Counted from the stretch's first letter, positions 47,411 to 58,254 are shown. The stretch: 64,000 bases of DNA from Actinomycetota bacterium (GCA_016278725.1 JADQBG010000009.1:186001-250000); one strand, 5' to 3'. Translations and numbers: made by a program. Notes: generated by a model not told the origin, from the letters alone.

Positions 47411-50209
47411 GTGGACCGACGACGCCCGGATCCCGATGAGCTCCTGGAGCAGGTCGCAAGCGAGGACCGGCAGGCGGGCCGGGGGCGCCTCACGATCTTC
47501 CTGGGCTACGTAGCAGGCGTGGGCAAGACCTACGCGATGCTGGGAGCTGCCCACGAGCGATCGGCTCAGGGGGTCGACGTGGTCGTGGGGCTGGTCGAGA
47601 CCCACGGCCGGGCGGACACCGATCGCCTCCTGGACGGCCTGGAAATCGTCCCCCGCCGCACCCAGGAGTACCGTGGCACCGTTCTTACGGAGCTCGATCT
47701 CGACGCGGTGCTGAAGCGGGCCCCGCGCCTCGCTCTTGTCGATGAGCTGGCACACACGAACGTGCCCGGCTCCCGCCATCCCAAGCGCTATCAGGATGTC
47801 GAGGAGTTGCTCGACGCGGGCATCGACGTCTACACGACCCTCAACGTCCAGCATCTGGAGAGCTACAACGACGTCGTGGCGCAGATCACCGGCGTTCGCA
47901 TGCATGAGACTGTCCCCGATCTTCTGATCGACGAGCACACCGAGTTCGAACTCGTAGACCTCCCGCCGGACGAGCTTCTCCAACGACTCGAAGAGGGCAA
48001 GGTCTACGTTCCCGAGCAGGCGGCGCGTGCCGTCGAGCGCTTCTTCCGTCCCGGCAACCTATCGGCCCTGCGAGAGCTGGCGCTCAGAAGGGCGGCTCAA
48101 CAGGTCGATGCTCGGATGCTGTCCTACATGCAGAGTCGCGCGATCGCAGGCCCCTGGCCGGCGGGCGAACGTCTGCTGGTGAGCGTCGGACCAAGTCCGC
48201 TGAGCGCACGTCTGGTCCGCACGACTAAACGCTTGGCCGACGAGCTTCGAGCCGAGTGGCTGGCTGTCTACGTGGAGGTTGGCGGCGCCGACGCTGAAGA
48301 GAGGGGTCGTGCGGAGCACAACTTGGCCATCGCCCGGCGTCTGGGCGGCCGGGTCGTGACCCTCTCCGGCCAGTCGGTAGCGGACACGATTACCGAGTAT
48401 GCACGACGACAGAACGTCACTCGTATAGTGGCGGGGAAGCCGCATCGCCATCGCTGGAAGGAGGTGCTCAGACCCTCGCCGGTGGACGACCTGATCCGCA
48501 AGAGCGGACCCATAGACGTCTACGTCGTAAACAGCGGCGAGGAGAGCCGTTTTCTTCCCCCACGCCCCCCCGCTCGCCCGAAAGCCGCCGCTAGGACGTA
48601 CCTGCCGGCGGTCCTGGCGATCGCACTCGCCACGCTCATCGGCTGGCCGCTCACCTTGCTCGTGGAGCCGGCGAACGTCGTTATGATCTACATGGCCGCC
48701 GTCATCCTGGTCGGCGTGTACCTCGGGCGGGGCCCGGCCCTGCTGGCCGCCGCCCTGGGTGTGCTGACCTTCGATTTCTTCCTGGTGCCGCCGCGCTTCA
48801 CTTTCGCGGTATCCGACACGCACTACATCCTAACGTTCGCGGGCCTCTTCATCGTCGGCCTTGTGGTGAGCACCCTCGCGGCGCGGCAAGGCGAGTTCGC
48901 CCAGGGCGCGCAGCGGCGCGAGAGGGAGACCGCTGAGCTCTACGAGCTGAGCCGTGAACTTACAGCGGCGGTGGGAGTGGCAGAGATCGCGCAGGCGGTG
49001 CAGACCCGGCTTTACCGGTACCTCGGCGAGCAAGTCGTTGTGCTTCTCAAAGACGGGGACCAACTCCGGCCCGCTCCCGGCTCGGCCGATCTCGAGTCGA
49101 GCGAGCAGGCGGTGGCCCAGTGGGTCGCCGACCACGGCCTACCCGCCGGGCCAGGAACGGACACGCTACCCGGGGCGCAGCTGCTCTACCTGCCGCTCCT
49201 GACCCCCCGCGACACGGTGGGCATACTCGGCGTTCGCGCTGTCAGAAACGACGGCGATCCGTCGAGCGCATCACCGCGCGTAACGGAAGCGGCTGCTGCG
49301 TTGACCGCGCTGGCCCTAGAACGGGCCCAGTTGGTCGAGGCAGCCAATGAACTGGAGGTGGTCCAAGCGGGCGAGGAGCTCCGCTCGGCGGTCCTGAACT
49401 CCATTTCCCATGAGCTGCGCACGCCGCTCGTCTCGATCCTTGGGACCCTGGACACTCTAAGGCGCGCCCAGGTCGAACAGCCGTCTGGGGACGAGGCAAG
49501 AGCTCCGCGGGCGCTGTGGCTGCCTGCCGAAGCGCGTAGCAGTGGCTGGGACGAACTCGTCGAAGCTGCATGGGGGGAGGCCGAGCGGCTGAATCGCATA
49601 GTCGGCACGCTCCTGGACATGAGTCGGCTGGAGACAGGAATCCGGTTGCGCAGAGAAGAGGTTGAGGTCGAGGAACTCGTCGGCTCAACCCTGGCGCTGT
49701 TGGAGGACCGACTCAGGGATAGAAACGTGTGCCTCGACCTTGCCCCGAATCTGCCCCTGCTGCCCGTTGACCCTGTACTGCTGGTCCACGCGCTCGTCAA
49801 TGTGCTGGACAACGCGATCCGGTACTCCCCGCCGGGCTCACCGGTCGACATCGAGGCCCGTACCTCCCCCGGAGGGGTGGTCATGACGATTGCCGACCGC
49901 GGTGTTGGCATCCCGGAGGAGGAACTCGGCAGGGTCTTCGAGAAGTTCCATCGGCTCGAATCCCCGGTGCGAGCGGTGGCATCGGAGCAGTCAGACCACG
50001 AGGAGTCCATCGACGGGCACCGGGGAGGCCTGGGACTCGGCCTTTCGATCACGAAGGGGATCGTGGAAGCCCACGGAGGGCTGGTTCGGGCCGAAAGGAG
50101 AGCCGGAGGCGGCACCGTGATCTCCATTGCGCTGCCTACCCAGATTCGGCCGGAGGTTGGCTCCGCCGGATCGTCCACTGAGCCATCGCCCAGGGGCGAG
50201 GTGAGCTAG
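47411..50209 (+). CDS. kdpD: sensor kinase KdpD
   Basis: GRLTIFLGYVAGVGKTYAMLGAAHE; H-box ISHELRTPLVSILG. Confidence 0.97.
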   Translation: MDRRRPDPDELLEQVASEDRQAGRGRLTIFLGYVAGVGKTYAMLGAAHERSAQGVDVVVGLVETHGRADTDRLLDGLEIVPRRTQEYRGTVLTELDLDAVLKRAPRLALVDELAHTNVPGSRHPKRYQDVEELLDAGIDVYTTLNVQHLESYNDVVAQITGVRMHETVPDLLIDEHTEFELVDLPPDELLQRLEEGKVYVPEQAARAVERFFRPGNLSALRELALRRAAQQVDARMLSYMQSRAIAGPWPAGERLLVSVGPSPLSARLVRTTKRLADELRAEWLAVYVEVGGADAEERGRAEHNLAIARRLGGRVVTLSGQSVADTITEYARRQNVTRIVAGKPHRHRWKEVLRPSPVDDLIRKSGPIDVYVVNSGEESRFLPPRPPARPKAAARTYLPAVLAIALATLIGWPLTLLVEPANVVMIYMAAVILVGVYLGRGPALLAAALGVLTFDFFLVPPRFTFAVSDTHYILTFAGLFIVGLVVSTLAARQGEFAQGAQRRERETAELYELSRELTAAVGVAEIAQAVQTRLYRYLGEQVVVLLKDGDQLRPAPGSADLESSEQAVAQWVADHGLPAGPGTDTLPGAQLLYLPLLTPRDTVGILGVRAVRNDGDPSSASPRVTEAAAALTALALERAQLVEAANELEVVQAGEELRSAVLNSISHELRTPLVSILGTLDTLRRAQVEQPSGDEARAPRALWLPAEARSSGWDELVEAAWGEAERLNRIVGTLLDMSRLETGIRLRREEVEVEELVGSTLALLEDRLRDRNVCLDLAPNLPLLPVDPVLLVHALVNVLDNAIRYSPPGSPVDIEARTSPGGVVMTIADRGVGIPEEELGRVFEKFHRLESPVRAVASEQSDHEESIDGHRGGLGLGLSITKGIVEAHGGLVRAERRAGGGTVISIALPTQIRPEVGSAGSSTEPSPRGEVS

Positions 50210-50212
50210 GAC

Positions 50213-50899
50213 GTGGACGGTCTGCGCATCTTGGTTGTGGACGACGAAGTATCGATCCGGCGATTTCTTAGGCATGCGCTCGGGGAGATGGGTCACACCG
50301 TTTACCAGGCGGCAACGGGAGCCGAGGGTCTGCGTTCAGTGGTCGCGCACCGCCCCGATGTCATCATTCTCGACCTCGGCCTGCCGGACATGAGTGGCGA
50401 GCTCGTGCTGACTCGTCTGCGCGCGCGCTCCTCCACGCCGGTCATAGTGCTAACCGTGCGCGACGAAGAGCCCAGCAAGGTCGCTCTGCTTGATGCCGGG
50501 GCAGACGACTACCTGACCAAACCCTTTGGCATCGCGGAGCTCATGGCCCGCATCAGACTGGTGCTGCGCCGTAGTATTGACGCCAGCTCGGAGCCGGTGT
50601 TCGAGACCGGCGGCCTGCGCATAGACCTCGGTCGGCGCCTGGTGACGGTCGAGGGGAGGGAGGTGTCGCTCACGCCCACGGAGTACGACCTACTGGTCTC
50701 CCTTGCTCGGCATGGGGGCAAAGTGCTGACGCATCGTCAACTGGTGGGTGAGGTCTGGGGGACCGGATACGGGTCCGACAGCCAACTCCTGCGTGTCAAC
50801 ATCAGCCACCTACGGCACAAGATCGAACCGGACCCTGCGCGCCCTCGCTATCTCGTGACCGAGATAGGGGTGGGCTACCGGCTGAAACTGCAGGATTAG
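50213..50899 (+). CDS. kdpE: response regulator KdpE
   Basis: Receiver DVIILDLGLPDMSG plus OmpR-type C-terminus. Confidence 0.95.
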   Translation: MDGLRILVVDDEVSIRRFLRHALGEMGHTVYQAATGAEGLRSVVAHRPDVIILDLGLPDMSGELVLTRLRARSSTPVIVLTVRDEEPSKVALLDAGADDYLTKPFGIAELMARIRLVLRRSIDASSEPVFETGGLRIDLGRRLVTVEGREVSLTPTEYDLLVSLARHGGKVLTHRQLVGEVWGTGYGSDSQLLRVNISHLRHKIEPDPARPRYLVTEIGVGYRLKLQD

Positions 50900-50980
50900 C
50901 CGGGGGATGTGAGCAGCCGAAATCGTCGACCCGGCGTAGGCATAGGCGCGCCCACACCTAGCGATTCCGCCGGCTTAGGC

Positions 50981-51430
50981 CTAGCTCTCGCGCTCGAAGG
51001 ACTTCCTCAGCCCGGTCAACGTCCTCCTGCGCTCCCCTCGGGAAATGAGCGACATCATTGGCTCCATCAAACGCATCGCTCCCCGGCCCGTCCCTTGGGC
51101 GCGGTGATGGACTGTGGTGCCGCCGTTCTTCTGCTCGAGCGAGTACTCGAGCCTCGCGTCCCAGACCGGTTTACCCAGCCACTTCAAGGTCTCGAAATAG
51201 GTGATCTTACGGGGTGCGTCGAACTCTTCGACCGAACCCTGGAAGGTCCCGAAGCGACCCTTGTCCCAGTAGACGGACGAGCGCTTCACTGGGCCCGGAG
51301 TGGTCGGCTCGCTCTTGATGAAAATACCGGTTCGCGGCATCCAGGAGGCGTAGCTGGAAATATCCGCGATCCGGCTGAAGACCGTCTCGATCGGTCGATC
51401 GATGAATTCGTCTATTTCTTGGCTGATCAT
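50981..51430 (-). CDS. SRPBCC family protein
   Basis: DEFIDRPIETVFSRIADISSYASWMP...VWDARLEYSLEQKNGGTTVHH. Confidence 0.75.
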   Translation of the reverse strand: MISQEIDEFIDRPIETVFSRIADISSYASWMPRTGIFIKSEPTTPGPVKRSSVYWDKGRFGTFQGSVEEFDAPRKITYFETLKWLGKPVWDARLEYSLEQKNGGTTVHHRAQGTGRGAMRLMEPMMSLISRGERRRTLTGLRKSFERES

Positions 51431-51455
51431 TTTCGTACTCCGACGCTTGGAATCT

Positions 51456-52448
51456 TTACCGCTTGACGTCCACTACCGTTCTACCCCGGACCCGGCCGGC
51501 CAGCACTTCCTCGGCCACCCGCGGGATGTCCTCCAGGCCGGCTTCCGACGTCATCTCCTCCAGGATCTCCGGGGTGAGGTTCCTCGACAGCAGGTCCCAG
51601 GCGTCGCGGCGCACCGCGTCCGAGGCGCGCACCGAGTGGATACCCAACAGGCTGACGCCGCGCAGGATGAAGGGCATCACCGTGGTGGGGAGGTTGCTGT
51701 CGCCCGCCAGGCCGCAGGCGGCCACCGCTCCCCAGTGGGCGGTCTGGGCCAGGATCCGGGCGAGGATCTCTCCCCCGACGGCGTCGACGGCGCCGGCCCA
51801 GCGTTCCGATTCCAAGGGACGCCCCGGGCCCTGCAGCTCCTCCCGGGGAAGGATGTCCGTCGCCCCCAGGCGGCGCAGGTAGTCCGCGTTCTCGGGGCGG
51901 CCGGTGAGGGCGGTCACCGAGTAACCCTCTCGCGCCAGCAGCAGCACGGCGATGCTCCCCACCCCGCCGCTCGCCCCGGTCACGATCACCGGCCGGTCGC
52001 CCGGTGCCACATCCGCCTTTTGCAGCGCCCTCACCGCCTGAGCCGCGGTGAAGCCGGCGGTTCCCACGGCCATGGCGCCGCGCATCCCCAGGTTCGGAGG
52101 AACCGGTAGCAGCCAATCGGCCTTCACCCGCGCGAACTCGGCGTAGCCGCCCCAGTGCGTCTCGCCGATACCCCAACCGGTGAGGAGCACCTCATCGCCG
52201 ACCGCATATTCCGGCGAGGCTGATTCCCGGACCACGCCGGCAAGGTCGATGCCGGGCACCATGGGGAAGCGTCGGGCGATCTTGCCCTTGCCGGTGACCG
52301 CCAGGGCGTCTTTGTAGTTGACCGTGGACCAGTGCACCTCGACCAGAACTTCACCCTCGGGAAGGTCGGCGAGCTCGAGCCGCTCGAACTCCAGGCGGGG
52401 CGGCCCGTCTTTCGTCTCTCGTAGCATCCAGGCCCGAAAGCCACTCAT
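51456..52448 (-). CDS. AcuI/YhdH-like quinone oxidoreductase
   Basis: VEVHWSTVNYKDALAVTGKGKIARRFPMVPGIDLAGVV; VTGASGGVGSIAV. Confidence 0.9.
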   Translation of the reverse strand: MSGFRAWMLRETKDGPPRLEFERLELADLPEGEVLVEVHWSTVNYKDALAVTGKGKIARRFPMVPGIDLAGVVRESASPEYAVGDEVLLTGWGIGETHWGGYAEFARVKADWLLPVPPNLGMRGAMAVGTAGFTAAQAVRALQKADVAPGDRPVIVTGASGGVGSIAVLLLAREGYSVTALTGRPENADYLRRLGATDILPREELQGPGRPLESERWAGAVDAVGGEILARILAQTAHWGAVAACGLAGDSNLPTTVMPFILRGVSLLGIHSVRASDAVRRDAWDLLSRNLTPEILEEMTSEAGLEDIPRVAEEVLAGRVRGRTVVDVKR

Positions 52449-52463
52449 GGTCGACCTCCGCTT

Positions 52464-52802
52464 CTAGAGAATCCGGGTCTCGTCGGTCTGGCGAGGTGTC
52501 TTTACCACCAGGAAGCGGAAGGTCTCGCTGCCCTCGTTCAGCAGCCGGTGCCGGATCTTGGCGGGGCTGTCGATCAACATGTCTTTGGAGACTCCTTCGC
52601 GCTCGTCGCCGATCTCGACGATTCCGGTCCCCTCGAGGACGTAGAAGAAGGCGTCCACCGGGGTGACGTGCGGCTTGAGGGCTTCCCCCGGCTCGAGGGT
52701 CAGGACGCTCACCTGGACGTGCTCACTGCTGTGCAACGGGCGGGCGTCGACGCCATGGGGATTGTCTTTCTTCTCGGCCTCCGCTGCCTTGACTATCTTC
52801 AT
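52464..52802 (-). CDS. cupin-domain protein
   Basis: LTLEPGEALKPHVTPVDAFFYVLEGTGIVEIGDE. Confidence 0.85.
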   Translation of the reverse strand: MKIVKAAEAEKKDNPHGVDARPLHSSEHVQVSVLTLEPGEALKPHVTPVDAFFYVLEGTGIVEIGDEREGVSKDMLIDSPAKIRHRLLNEGSETFRFLVVKTPRQTDETRIL

Positions 52803-52817
52803 CTGCTCCTCCTCGGG

Positions 52818-55187
52818 TTACGATTCGCTTTCTTTGAGGGTGCCCTCAGGGCGCGGTCGGTACACCGCGCTGTGGTGGGCCCCGGCGGCCGCGCCGGCGG
52901 TCTTCCCGGCCTCCCCGGTTTCCCCCGGGACGTGATCCGAGTGGAGGTCGGCGGAGTGGGTGTCCGCATCGCCCTCTCCCACATCGAATCCCGGAGTGAT
53001 CCGCTCTAGCCACCGCGGCGTCCACCAGTTGGCCTCGCCGATCAGCACCATGGTCGACGGCACCAGCAACACCCGCACCAGAGTGGCATCTACCAGGATG
53101 GCCACGGCCAAACCTAGACCGATCTGCTTGACGGCGACATCGTCGCCGAAGACGAACCCTGTGAAGACCACCACCATGATGGCCGCCGCCGAGGTGATCA
53201 CCCTCCCTGTCGCGGCCAGCCCCCGCACCACGCTGTCCGCGTTGCTGTGGCCGGCGTCGTGCTCTTCTTGGATGCGCGAGAGCAGGAACACCTCGTAGTC
53301 CATGGACAGCCCGAAGAGGATGGCGAACATCAGCATGGGCAGGAAGGTGATGATCGGCGTCGTTTGCTCAACCCCGATGAGCTCGGCTCCCCAGCCCCAC
53401 TGGAAGACGGCCACGACCACGCCGTAGGCGGCGGCGATGGACAGGATGTTCATGACCGCGGCGGTCGCCGGGATGACGACCGAGCGGAAGACCATGGTCA
53501 GCAGGAGAAACGACAGTCCGATGACGGTGAGCATGAACCAGGGAAGCCGCTCGACCGTGCGCTCGGTGAAGTCGATCAGCATCGCCGATTGTCCGGCGAC
53601 GTGCGCCTGGGTGCCGGTGCCTTCCAGAGCCTGGGGCAGTAGCTCACCGCGCAGCTCGTGGACCAGAGCCTCGGTTTCCTCGGACTGGGGTCCGGTGGCG
53701 GGGGTCAGTTGCAGCACGGCTGCCGCTCCGTCGGGGCTGACCATCGGCGGCGAGACCTGGGCGACGTTCGCGGTTTGGCTCAAGCGCTCACGGAGGGCCG
53801 TGAGAAGCTCCTGGGAACCCTCAGCCGTCGGCGTTGCGGCGGCCACCGTGGGGGAGGTCGTCGCGGTCGTCGCCCCCTCATTCCCCTGAACCTCGCCGCC
53901 CGGCTCCGCGGGCAGGTCGAGAACCAGCAGCAGCGGCCCGTTGAAGCCTGGGCCAAAGCCTTCTTCGAGCAGATCGTACGCTTGGCGCCGGCTGCTGTCT
54001 TCGGCCTCCAGGCCGCCGTCGGGCATCGCGAGGTCGAGCGAGAGCGCGGGCAAGGCGAGCCCCAACAGAAGCGCCAATCCCACCACGAGCGACACCCAGG
54101 GCCGCGACTCCACCTTACGTCCCCAGCGTCCCCAGACCGATCCGGCCTCACCATCGCTGGGAGCCGATTTTCTGAGGCTCAGCCAGTCGATCCGGCGCCC
54201 AGCAACCCCCAGCAGGGCGGGGACCAGGGTAACCGACCCGACCACCATGACCGCGACTACCAGGGCGGCGCTGAAGCCCATGAGGGTGATGGCCGGGATC
54301 CCCGCCACCGTCAGGCCGGTGATGGCGATGATCACGGTTATGCCGGCGAAAAGGACCGCGCGGCCCGCGGTGGCCGTGGCCCGGCCCGCGGCTTCTGCTA
54401 CCTCGAGTCCATCGTGGAGGAAGCGTCGGTGCCGGGTGACGATAAAGAGGGCATAGTCGATGCCGACCCCCAGCCCGATCATGGTGCCCAGCATCAGTCC
54501 CACGGAGGACATGTCGAAGACGGCGGCACCGAGCCCGACGAGGGACAAACCGGTTGCCAGACCGCCAAGCGCCAGAGCTAGGGGCAGGCCCGCCGCGATT
54601 ACCGAACCGAACCCGACCACCAGTATCAAACCGGCGGCGAGCAGACCGACGACCTCGGCGCCGCGGGTTTGCGGTTCACGGGCAAAGCCGAGCAACTCTC
54701 CACCCAACTCTACCTGGACGCCCTGCGTACGTCCGACCTCCGCCGCATCTTCGAGGCGCTGGACGGCCTGGCTTCCGAGTTGCGCGAGCGGCTGGTCGTA
54801 GCGGACGTCGGCAAAGGCGATGGTTCCCGTCGAGGAGAGTGCTCCTCCTCGCCCCGACAGTGGATCGCCGACGAAGGAGACGTGGGGCAGAGCCACGATC
54901 GCGTCCAGGGTAGACTCCATCGCCTCTTGGGCTGCGGGTTCTTGAAGGCCTTCTGGAGCGGAGAAGACGATCCGGGCGGACCCTCCGGCCTGGCTGGGGA
55001 ACTCTTCTTCGAGAAGTTCGCGCGCCTGTTCGGATTCCGAGCCGGGCAGGCGGAAGTCGTCGACGAATTCACCGCCCCAGGTTCGCCCGCTGGCTACCGC
55101 CGCAATGACGATTACGATCCAAACGGCGACCACCAAGCGGCGTCGCCTTACGGCCCATTTCCCGAGGTTATAGAGGCTGCTTCCCAT
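52818..55187 (-). CDS. MMPL/RND-family transporter
   Basis: About 790 aa with two TM repeats; GVGIDYALFIVTRHRR and FGLSMDYEVFLLSRIQEE. Confidence 0.92.
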   Translation of the reverse strand: MGSSLYNLGKWAVRRRRLVVAVWIVIVIAAVASGRTWGGEFVDDFRLPGSESEQARELLEEEFPSQAGGSARIVFSAPEGLQEPAAQEAMESTLDAIVALPHVSFVGDPLSGRGGALSSTGTIAFADVRYDQPLAQLGSQAVQRLEDAAEVGRTQGVQVELGGELLGFAREPQTRGAEVVGLLAAGLILVVGFGSVIAAGLPLALALGGLATGLSLVGLGAAVFDMSSVGLMLGTMIGLGVGIDYALFIVTRHRRFLHDGLEVAEAAGRATATAGRAVLFAGITVIIAITGLTVAGIPAITLMGFSAALVVAVMVVGSVTLVPALLGVAGRRIDWLSLRKSAPSDGEAGSVWGRWGRKVESRPWVSLVVGLALLLGLALPALSLDLAMPDGGLEAEDSSRRQAYDLLEEGFGPGFNGPLLLVLDLPAEPGGEVQGNEGATTATTSPTVAAATPTAEGSQELLTALRERLSQTANVAQVSPPMVSPDGAAAVLQLTPATGPQSEETEALVHELRGELLPQALEGTGTQAHVAGQSAMLIDFTERTVERLPWFMLTVIGLSFLLLTMVFRSVVIPATAAVMNILSIAAAYGVVVAVFQWGWGAELIGVEQTTPIITFLPMLMFAILFGLSMDYEVFLLSRIQEEHDAGHSNADSVVRGLAATGRVITSAAAIMVVVFTGFVFGDDVAVKQIGLGLAVAILVDATLVRVLLVPSTMVLIGEANWWTPRWLERITPGFDVGEGDADTHSADLHSDHVPGETGEAGKTAGAAAGAHHSAVYRPRPEGTLKESES

Positions 55188-55244
55188 GACTCCCCGCATC
55201 GTTGTGGTTTTGGGTTTTGTGCCTAGCCGGAAGTATGACACAGA

Positions 55245-55258
55245 ATGCCAGTTGGCAT
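55245..55258. promoter_or_regulatory. inverted repeat between divergent MMPL and TetR genes
   Basis: ATGCCA-GT-TGGCAT. Confidence 0.5.
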
Positions 55259-55298
55259 ATACTGACATATACGATCGAGGGGTGGTATCGTCCCCCGT

Positions 55299-55931
55299 AT
55301 GGAAAAGCACCGCGAAAGCATTGCAGGCAGGCCTCAGCAGAAGCAGCTAGGCCTCCGCCAGCGCAAGAAGGCTCAGACGCGGGAGGCGATCGAGGCCGTC
55401 GCCTTCGATCTGTTCTCCGAGCAGGGCTTCGAGCAGACCACGGTCGAGCAAATGGCCGAGCGGGCCATGGTTTCGCCGCGAACCTTCTTCCGCTACTTCT
55501 CCTCCAAAGAGGAGGTTCTCTTCGCCGGAGAACGGGAGGAGATCCGGCGGGCGGGGCGGCTGCTGGAGGAGCGCGGCGGTCAGGAGTCACTGGTCGAATC
55601 ACTCGAGGCGATTCTGGGCTCCTTGGCAAGCGAGTACGGGCTCGATCGAGAACGAAGACTCATCCGGGCCCGGCTGATCTCAGATCACCCCGCTTTGCTC
55701 TCGGCCTACATGGGTCTGATGCGCGATCTCGAGGCCGAAGTGGCTCACTTCCTTGCGCGCCGTCTGGGCGAGACCGCGGCCGCCGAGGACGTCCGTCTGC
55801 TGGCAGCCGTGTTCGTGGCGGTGTATCGCGCTTCGATTTTCCAGTGGGCTGATGCGGGGGGAAAGAGCGAGCTTCCCGACATTATCGCCGCCAACCTGAA
55901 GAAGTTGACCGGCGGCCTCCTCCGCATCTGA
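55299..55931 (+). CDS. TetR family regulator
   Basis: AIEAVAFDLFSEQGFEQTTVEQMAERAMVSPRTFFRYFSSKEEVLFA. Confidence 0.92.
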   Translation: MEKHRESIAGRPQQKQLGLRQRKKAQTREAIEAVAFDLFSEQGFEQTTVEQMAERAMVSPRTFFRYFSSKEEVLFAGEREEIRRAGRLLEERGGQESLVESLEAILGSLASEYGLDRERRLIRARLISDHPALLSAYMGLMRDLEAEVAHFLARRLGETAAAEDVRLLAAVFVAVYRASIFQWADAGGKSELPDIIAANLKKLTGGLLRI

Positions 55932-55932
55932 G

Positions 55933-57108
55933 CTACCGCCCGGCGCTCACCCTGAGGTACTGCCGCAGGTCGGCGTGCAGCACCTCTTGCAGTTCGGACA
56001 TGTCGTCCTCGGGAACCTCGACGAAGAGGAAGGCGAAAACCGGGTGACGCTTGAAGTCCGTGCGCCGCAGGTCGAGGGGGTGGGAGAACCGGGCCAGGAA
56101 GGCGTCGTAGTCCACGGACTCAATCGACTTGCCCGTCACGTCCGAGGGAATGTCCGCGACCACCAACCCGCACGCCCGACCCCGCCGTTGCTCGAGGAGC
56201 CGGGGCCAGTCCGGCCGAGCGTCCTCGAGATACATAGTGTAGGGGTCGAAGCCAAAGGCGTACCAGCTCATGTCGGCGGCGCACCAGCCGCCAAAGCGCA
56301 TGGGGTTGATCTCTACCGGGGTGATCCGGCCGTCGGTTCCGATGCGAAGCTCCGCATGGACGGGGAAGTTGCGCAGTCCGGCCAGCCGGCCGATCCGCTG
56401 CATATATCGCTCGAATTCAGCCTGCCAGCGCTCCATCAGATTGGGGGAGGTGTAGTAGACGCGGTCGCTGACATCTTTCCCCGAGGCGAATAGGTGGGCC
56501 ATGACGTTGAGCACCACGGCTTCGCCTTCATCGGTGAAGTAGGCGTCGACGGCGAATTCCTCACCCTCGATGACCTCCTCCAGGATGAAGCGGTCGAGGC
56601 CCAGTACTTTGTTCGGGTAGAGAGAGCGCGAGCGCACGACGTCGGCGCGCAACGCCGCCGTCACCTCCGGCCACTCTGGGTCCGACTGGACCACATGCAC
56701 CGCCACGCTGAAGAAACCCACGGCCGGCTTGATCACAAACGGTTTGGGAAAGGTGGCCGGATCGAAGTCGCCTAGGCCCTCGAGGGAGAGCTCGCGATAG
56801 GCATAGTCGGGATACATCTCACTGAGCAGTTCGCGAAAGACCGGTTTGTCTTTGAGCAGGTGGATTTGCCTGGGAAGATCGGTCTGCCCCAGATGCTCGG
56901 TGATCCAGCCGATGGAGTTCTCGGAGTTCGTGTAGAGGCGGGCTCCCGGAAGCGCGGCGCGCCGGGCAAATTCCGGCGAGGGCAGGAGTTCGGCGGAGCC
57001 TAGGTCGAGGCGCGAGCGAGCCACCTCGTTGTCGAGTACGGGACGGCCGGAAACCGCCACCGTCTGGGCGAGAAAGTCCGAAACGAAGGGCTCTTCGAGG
57101 ATGAACAC
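55933..57108 (-). CDS. ATP-grasp domain protein
   Basis: PKPFVIKPAVGFFSVAVHVV...ILEEVIEGEEFAVDAYF...ITPVEINPMRFGG. Confidence 0.85.
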   Translation of the reverse strand: MFILEEPFVSDFLAQTVAVSGRPVLDNEVARSRLDLGSAELLPSPEFARRAALPGARLYTNSENSIGWITEHLGQTDLPRQIHLLKDKPVFRELLSEMYPDYAYRELSLEGLGDFDPATFPKPFVIKPAVGFFSVAVHVVQSDPEWPEVTAALRADVVRSRSLYPNKVLGLDRFILEEVIEGEEFAVDAYFTDEGEAVVLNVMAHLFASGKDVSDRVYYTSPNLMERWQAEFERYMQRIGRLAGLRNFPVHAELRIGTDGRITPVEINPMRFGGWCAADMSWYAFGFDPYTMYLEDARPDWPRLLEQRRGRACGLVVADIPSDVTGKSIESVDYDAFLARFSHPLDLRRTDFKRHPVFAFLFVEVPEDDMSELQEVLHADLRQYLRVSAGR

Positions 57109-57117
57109 GGGGCCGGG

Positions 57118-57603
57118 CTAACGGCGCTCGCCGAAGAACTCGCGCAAGAGGGCGCGGGACTCCTCGGCCAGCACGCCGGACGCCACCTCGGTCCGGTGGT
57201 TGAAGCCTGGGAGTTCGAGCAGGTTGACCAAAGAGCCCACGGCGCCCCCCTTGGCGTCGGGCGTTCCAAAGACCAGGCGGTCCAGGCGGGCCAGGAGCAC
57301 CGCCCCCGCGCACATGGGGCATGGTTCCACGGTCACATACAGGGTGGCGTCGAGCACCCGCCACCCGCCCAAAAGCGTGGAGGCGTCGCGGAGGGCGAGA
57401 ATCTCCGCATGCGCGGTCGGGTCGTTCCGGAACTCCCGCTCGTTACCGCGCAGGGCGAGTACCTCGCCGCGGCGGACCAGGGCCGCGCCGATGGGGACCT
57501 CCCCCCGCTCCCCGGCCTGGCGGGCGGCGTCCAGGGCCATGCGCATGAAGCGCTCATCCGCCCCCTTGATATCGGCTTCATTGGTCGCCTTCTCGTCGTT
57601 CAT
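57118..57603 (-). CDS. tadA: tRNA-specific adenosine deaminase
   Basis: TAHAEILALRDAS...VTVEPCPMCAGAVLLARLDRLVFGTPDAKGGAVGS. Confidence 0.95.
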   Translation of the reverse strand: MNDEKATNEADIKGADERFMRMALDAARQAGERGEVPIGAALVRRGEVLALRGNEREFRNDPTAHAEILALRDASTLLGGWRVLDATLYVTVEPCPMCAGAVLLARLDRLVFGTPDAKGGAVGSLVNLLELPGFNHRTEVASGVLAEESRALLREFFGERR

Positions 57604-57728
57604 CGTTCCTCTGCAGTCCCTCGGTCTCGGCCTCTACTAGGCACTCACGGTTGGCCCCCCGCTCACTCGGGAAAAGGCTCTCACACGGGGGAGCGGACAG
57701 GGAAGCCCGATGTCAAGGAGGAGCGGCC

Positions 57729-58064
57729 ATGAACGAGAGTGCCGCCAAAGAAGAAGCCGGTGGTGCAGTGGACCGCCGGGTGATCGTCGCCCGAGGCTGG
57801 ACCGAAGACCGTACCATCGAGGTACCCGAGAGCGCGCTCTTTGGTTTTCACGAGGCCGTCCTCATGGGTGAGGGCCCCCAATCGCCGATCCCCAAGCCGA
57901 TGTTGGGAGCCGTTCTCAAGTGCACCGATCTGCCTGAGGGCTGCGAGGACTTTGGCCCGACCTGCGAAGAGGGGGAGTGCCCGCACAACATCGAGGTGGT
58001 CGTGCCCCGGGACCGTAACGCTCCCGAGCTCTACCGCGAACTGAAAAGCCGGGTGGCAAAGTAA
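57729..58064 (+). CDS. hypothetical protein, 111 aa, Cys-containing
   Basis: Has CTDLPEGCEDFGPTCEEGECPHN; SD-like AGGAG upstream. Confidence 0.5.
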   Translation: MNESAAKEEAGGAVDRRVIVARGWTEDRTIEVPESALFGFHEAVLMGEGPQSPIPKPMLGAVLKCTDLPEGCEDFGPTCEEGECPHNIEVVVPRDRNAPELYRELKSRVAK

Positions 58065-58231
58065 CCTTCAACAAATTCTCCGACCAATCAGCCTGCTCTG
58101 TCGAGCAAACATCAGCCGGGCTGGTTTGGAAGGTAAAGAATTCTTATCCTTCGATGTGGCTTTAAGACCGGTTGCTGCCCAACGTGGTGAAAGTGATTTG
58201 CCTGCTAAAGCGATAAATCCCGGAAGGGAAA

Positions 58232-58254
58232 GGCTCGCCCTATAAGGGCTGAGC
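58232..58254. other. stable hairpin in a long 5' region
   Basis: GGCTCGCCCTATAAGGGCTGAGCC self-pairs; upstream of the cyclic-nucleotide-binding gene. Confidence 0.35.
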